Of a stretch of DNA of 6,126 bases, positions 5,451 through 6,126 are shown one piece after another. Every line of letters starts with the position of its first letter. The stretch's first letter is position 1. The DNA is taken from positions 1-6,126 of the forward strand of contig JBEVLT010000360.1 in the NCBI GenBank assembly GCA_040509055.1, given 5' to 3'. The position numbers and the translations under genes were made by a program. The stretch is from JAJKIP01 sp040509055. Its GTDB lineage: Bacteria > Bacteroidota > Bacteroidia > Chitinophagales > Chitinophagaceae. The notes beneath the pieces are model-generated. The model saw nothing but the letters and a program-made list of their open reading frames with translations. It was not told where the DNA came from and ran no database searches.

Positions 5451-6098
5451 TTAGGCGTATTTAATGATAATGGACTCGATCACGTTGCTCGCGTCTTCGC
5501 ACTTGTCGGTTACGATCTCCATTACCTGGTATATTTCTCTTTTCTTGATCACCTCTTTGGCGTCCGGCTCGGTGGCAAACAGCCGCTCGATGCTCATGTC
5601 GAAAATGTCGTCGGCCTGGTTCTCGATGCTGTTGATCTTGACCAGCGCTTCGGTAATATTCCGCATATTCTTCATATCGCGCAGTTCCACCACCGCTGTG
5701 CGTACGTGCAGGGCTCCCTGCTCGATCAGTTCGGTCATTTTCTGGATGCCGATGTCGTTGGGGTTAACGCGGTAAAAGTTGATTTTCTTGGCGGATGCAT
5801 AAATGTAGTCGGCTACATCGTCCAGCGCAGTGGCCAGCAGGTGAATGTCTTCCCGGTCAAAGGGGGTGATGAAGTTGCGGCCCAGCTCGGTAAAGATAGC
5901 GTGGGTGAGTTCGTCGTTGGCGTGTTCGAGGTCCTCGGCCTGGCTGATGAGGGCTGCCCGTTTGTCGAAGTCAGGTTCAGCCACGACCTCCTTCAGGATG
6001 GTGCCCATTTTGGCCACGTTGTCGGCTGCTTTTTCAAACAATTCAAAGAATACCCGGTTCTTGGGCATAAAGATTTTGAGGAAAGAATTTGATGCCAT
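5451..6098 (-). CDS. DUF47 family PhoU-like protein, phosphate transporter accessory
   Basis: This 215-residue cytoplasmic, all-helical protein matches the DUF47/PhoU_div family (PF01865), whose genes commonly sit next to PiT transporters. It shows four PhoU-type acidic [ED]-x-x-x-D motifs, E58-D62, D93-D97, E159-D163 and D198-D202, spaced as expected for a pair of three-helix bundles that bind metal ions. The stretch F-I-T-P-F-D-R-E-D-I (76-85) followed by A-L-D-D-V-A-D-Y-I-Y (91-100) is typical of the family. It lies directly upstream of the transporter gene, so the two are probably co-transcribed and the protein likely regulates phosphate uptake. The length is complete and the start codon is the first in frame; only 28 bases of upstream sequence are available. 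A weak AGGA lies about 13 bases before the ATG and no promoter is recognisable. Confidence 0.93.
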   Translation of the reverse strand: MASNSFLKIFMPKNRVFFELFEKAADNVAKMGTILKEVVAEPDFDKRAALISQAEDLEHANDELTHAIFTELGRNFITPFDREDIHLLATALDDVADYIYASAKKINFYRVNPNDIGIQKMTELIEQGALHVRTAVVELRDMKNMRNITEALVKINSIENQADDIFDMSIERLFATEPDAKEVIKKREIYQVMEIVTDKCEDASNVIESIIIKYA

Positions 6099-6126
6099 AC
6101 TACTATTTTATTCCTGTTTCCGGGCT

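Noticed and set aside
5448..6092. 214-codon open frame on the plus strand covering almost all of the DUF47 gene
   Set aside because: The same codon-aligned antisense effect. The long plus-strand frames at 129-467, 918-1298, 1505-1825, 1856-2359 and 4740-5324 are in the same register relative to their minus-strand genes, which shows a composition effect and not overlapping genes.
1..6126. Mobile element, CRISPR array, phage or toxin-antitoxin system
   Set aside because: No transposase, integrase, direct-repeat array, phage gene or toxin-like small gene pair is visible. All seven genes are ordinary chromosomal families on one strand with similar composition.

Overview
The window carries seven protein-coding genes, all on the minus strand, packed tightly with no gene-free stretch above about 145 bases. 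It looks like chromosomal core sequence from a Bacteroidota member, most likely of the Chitinophagaceae type. The reasons are the balanced GC content, the lack of Shine-Dalgarno sequences before the start codons, promoter-like TAnnTTTG boxes, a transketolase encoded as a separate C-terminal half, and an ECF sigma factor followed by a membrane protein with P-x-G-Y-F repeats. The family-level taxonomic call is inference. No mobile element, CRISPR array, tRNA or rRNA gene was seen.

In the direction of transcription (high to low coordinates), the first pair is a DUF47/PhoU-like protein (5451-6098) and a PiT-family inorganic phosphate transporter (4152-5354). This is the usual Pit accessory protein plus transporter pair for low-affinity phosphate uptake. 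The 96-base spacer between them holds inverted and roughly 7-base periodic repeats. Next comes UDP-glucose 4-epimerase, galE (3042-4097). A repeat-rich spacer with an inverted repeat that runs into the galE stop codon separates it from the C-terminal (PYR plus C-domain) half of a transketolase (1934-2896). The transketolase gene has its own TAnnTTTG-type promoter candidate and ends at a convincing intrinsic terminator (1901-1927).

Past the terminator is a three-gene cluster: an ECF sigma factor (1301-1855), a single-pass membrane protein likely to act as its regulator (483-1262), and a small secreted basic protein (72-479) whose start lies 3 bases after the preceding stop. The layout suggests an envelope-signalling unit. 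The membrane protein would place three copies of a Y-x-[VI]-P-x-G-Y-F-D-x-L motif in the cytoplasm, where the sigma factor is, and an acidic tail in the periplasm. The secreted protein is basic and resembles the loosely defined Spy/CpxP-like 'sensor of ECF sigma factor' proteins of Bacteroidota. This cluster is the part of the window most likely to hold poorly described biology; the rest is housekeeping metabolism and phosphate transport.
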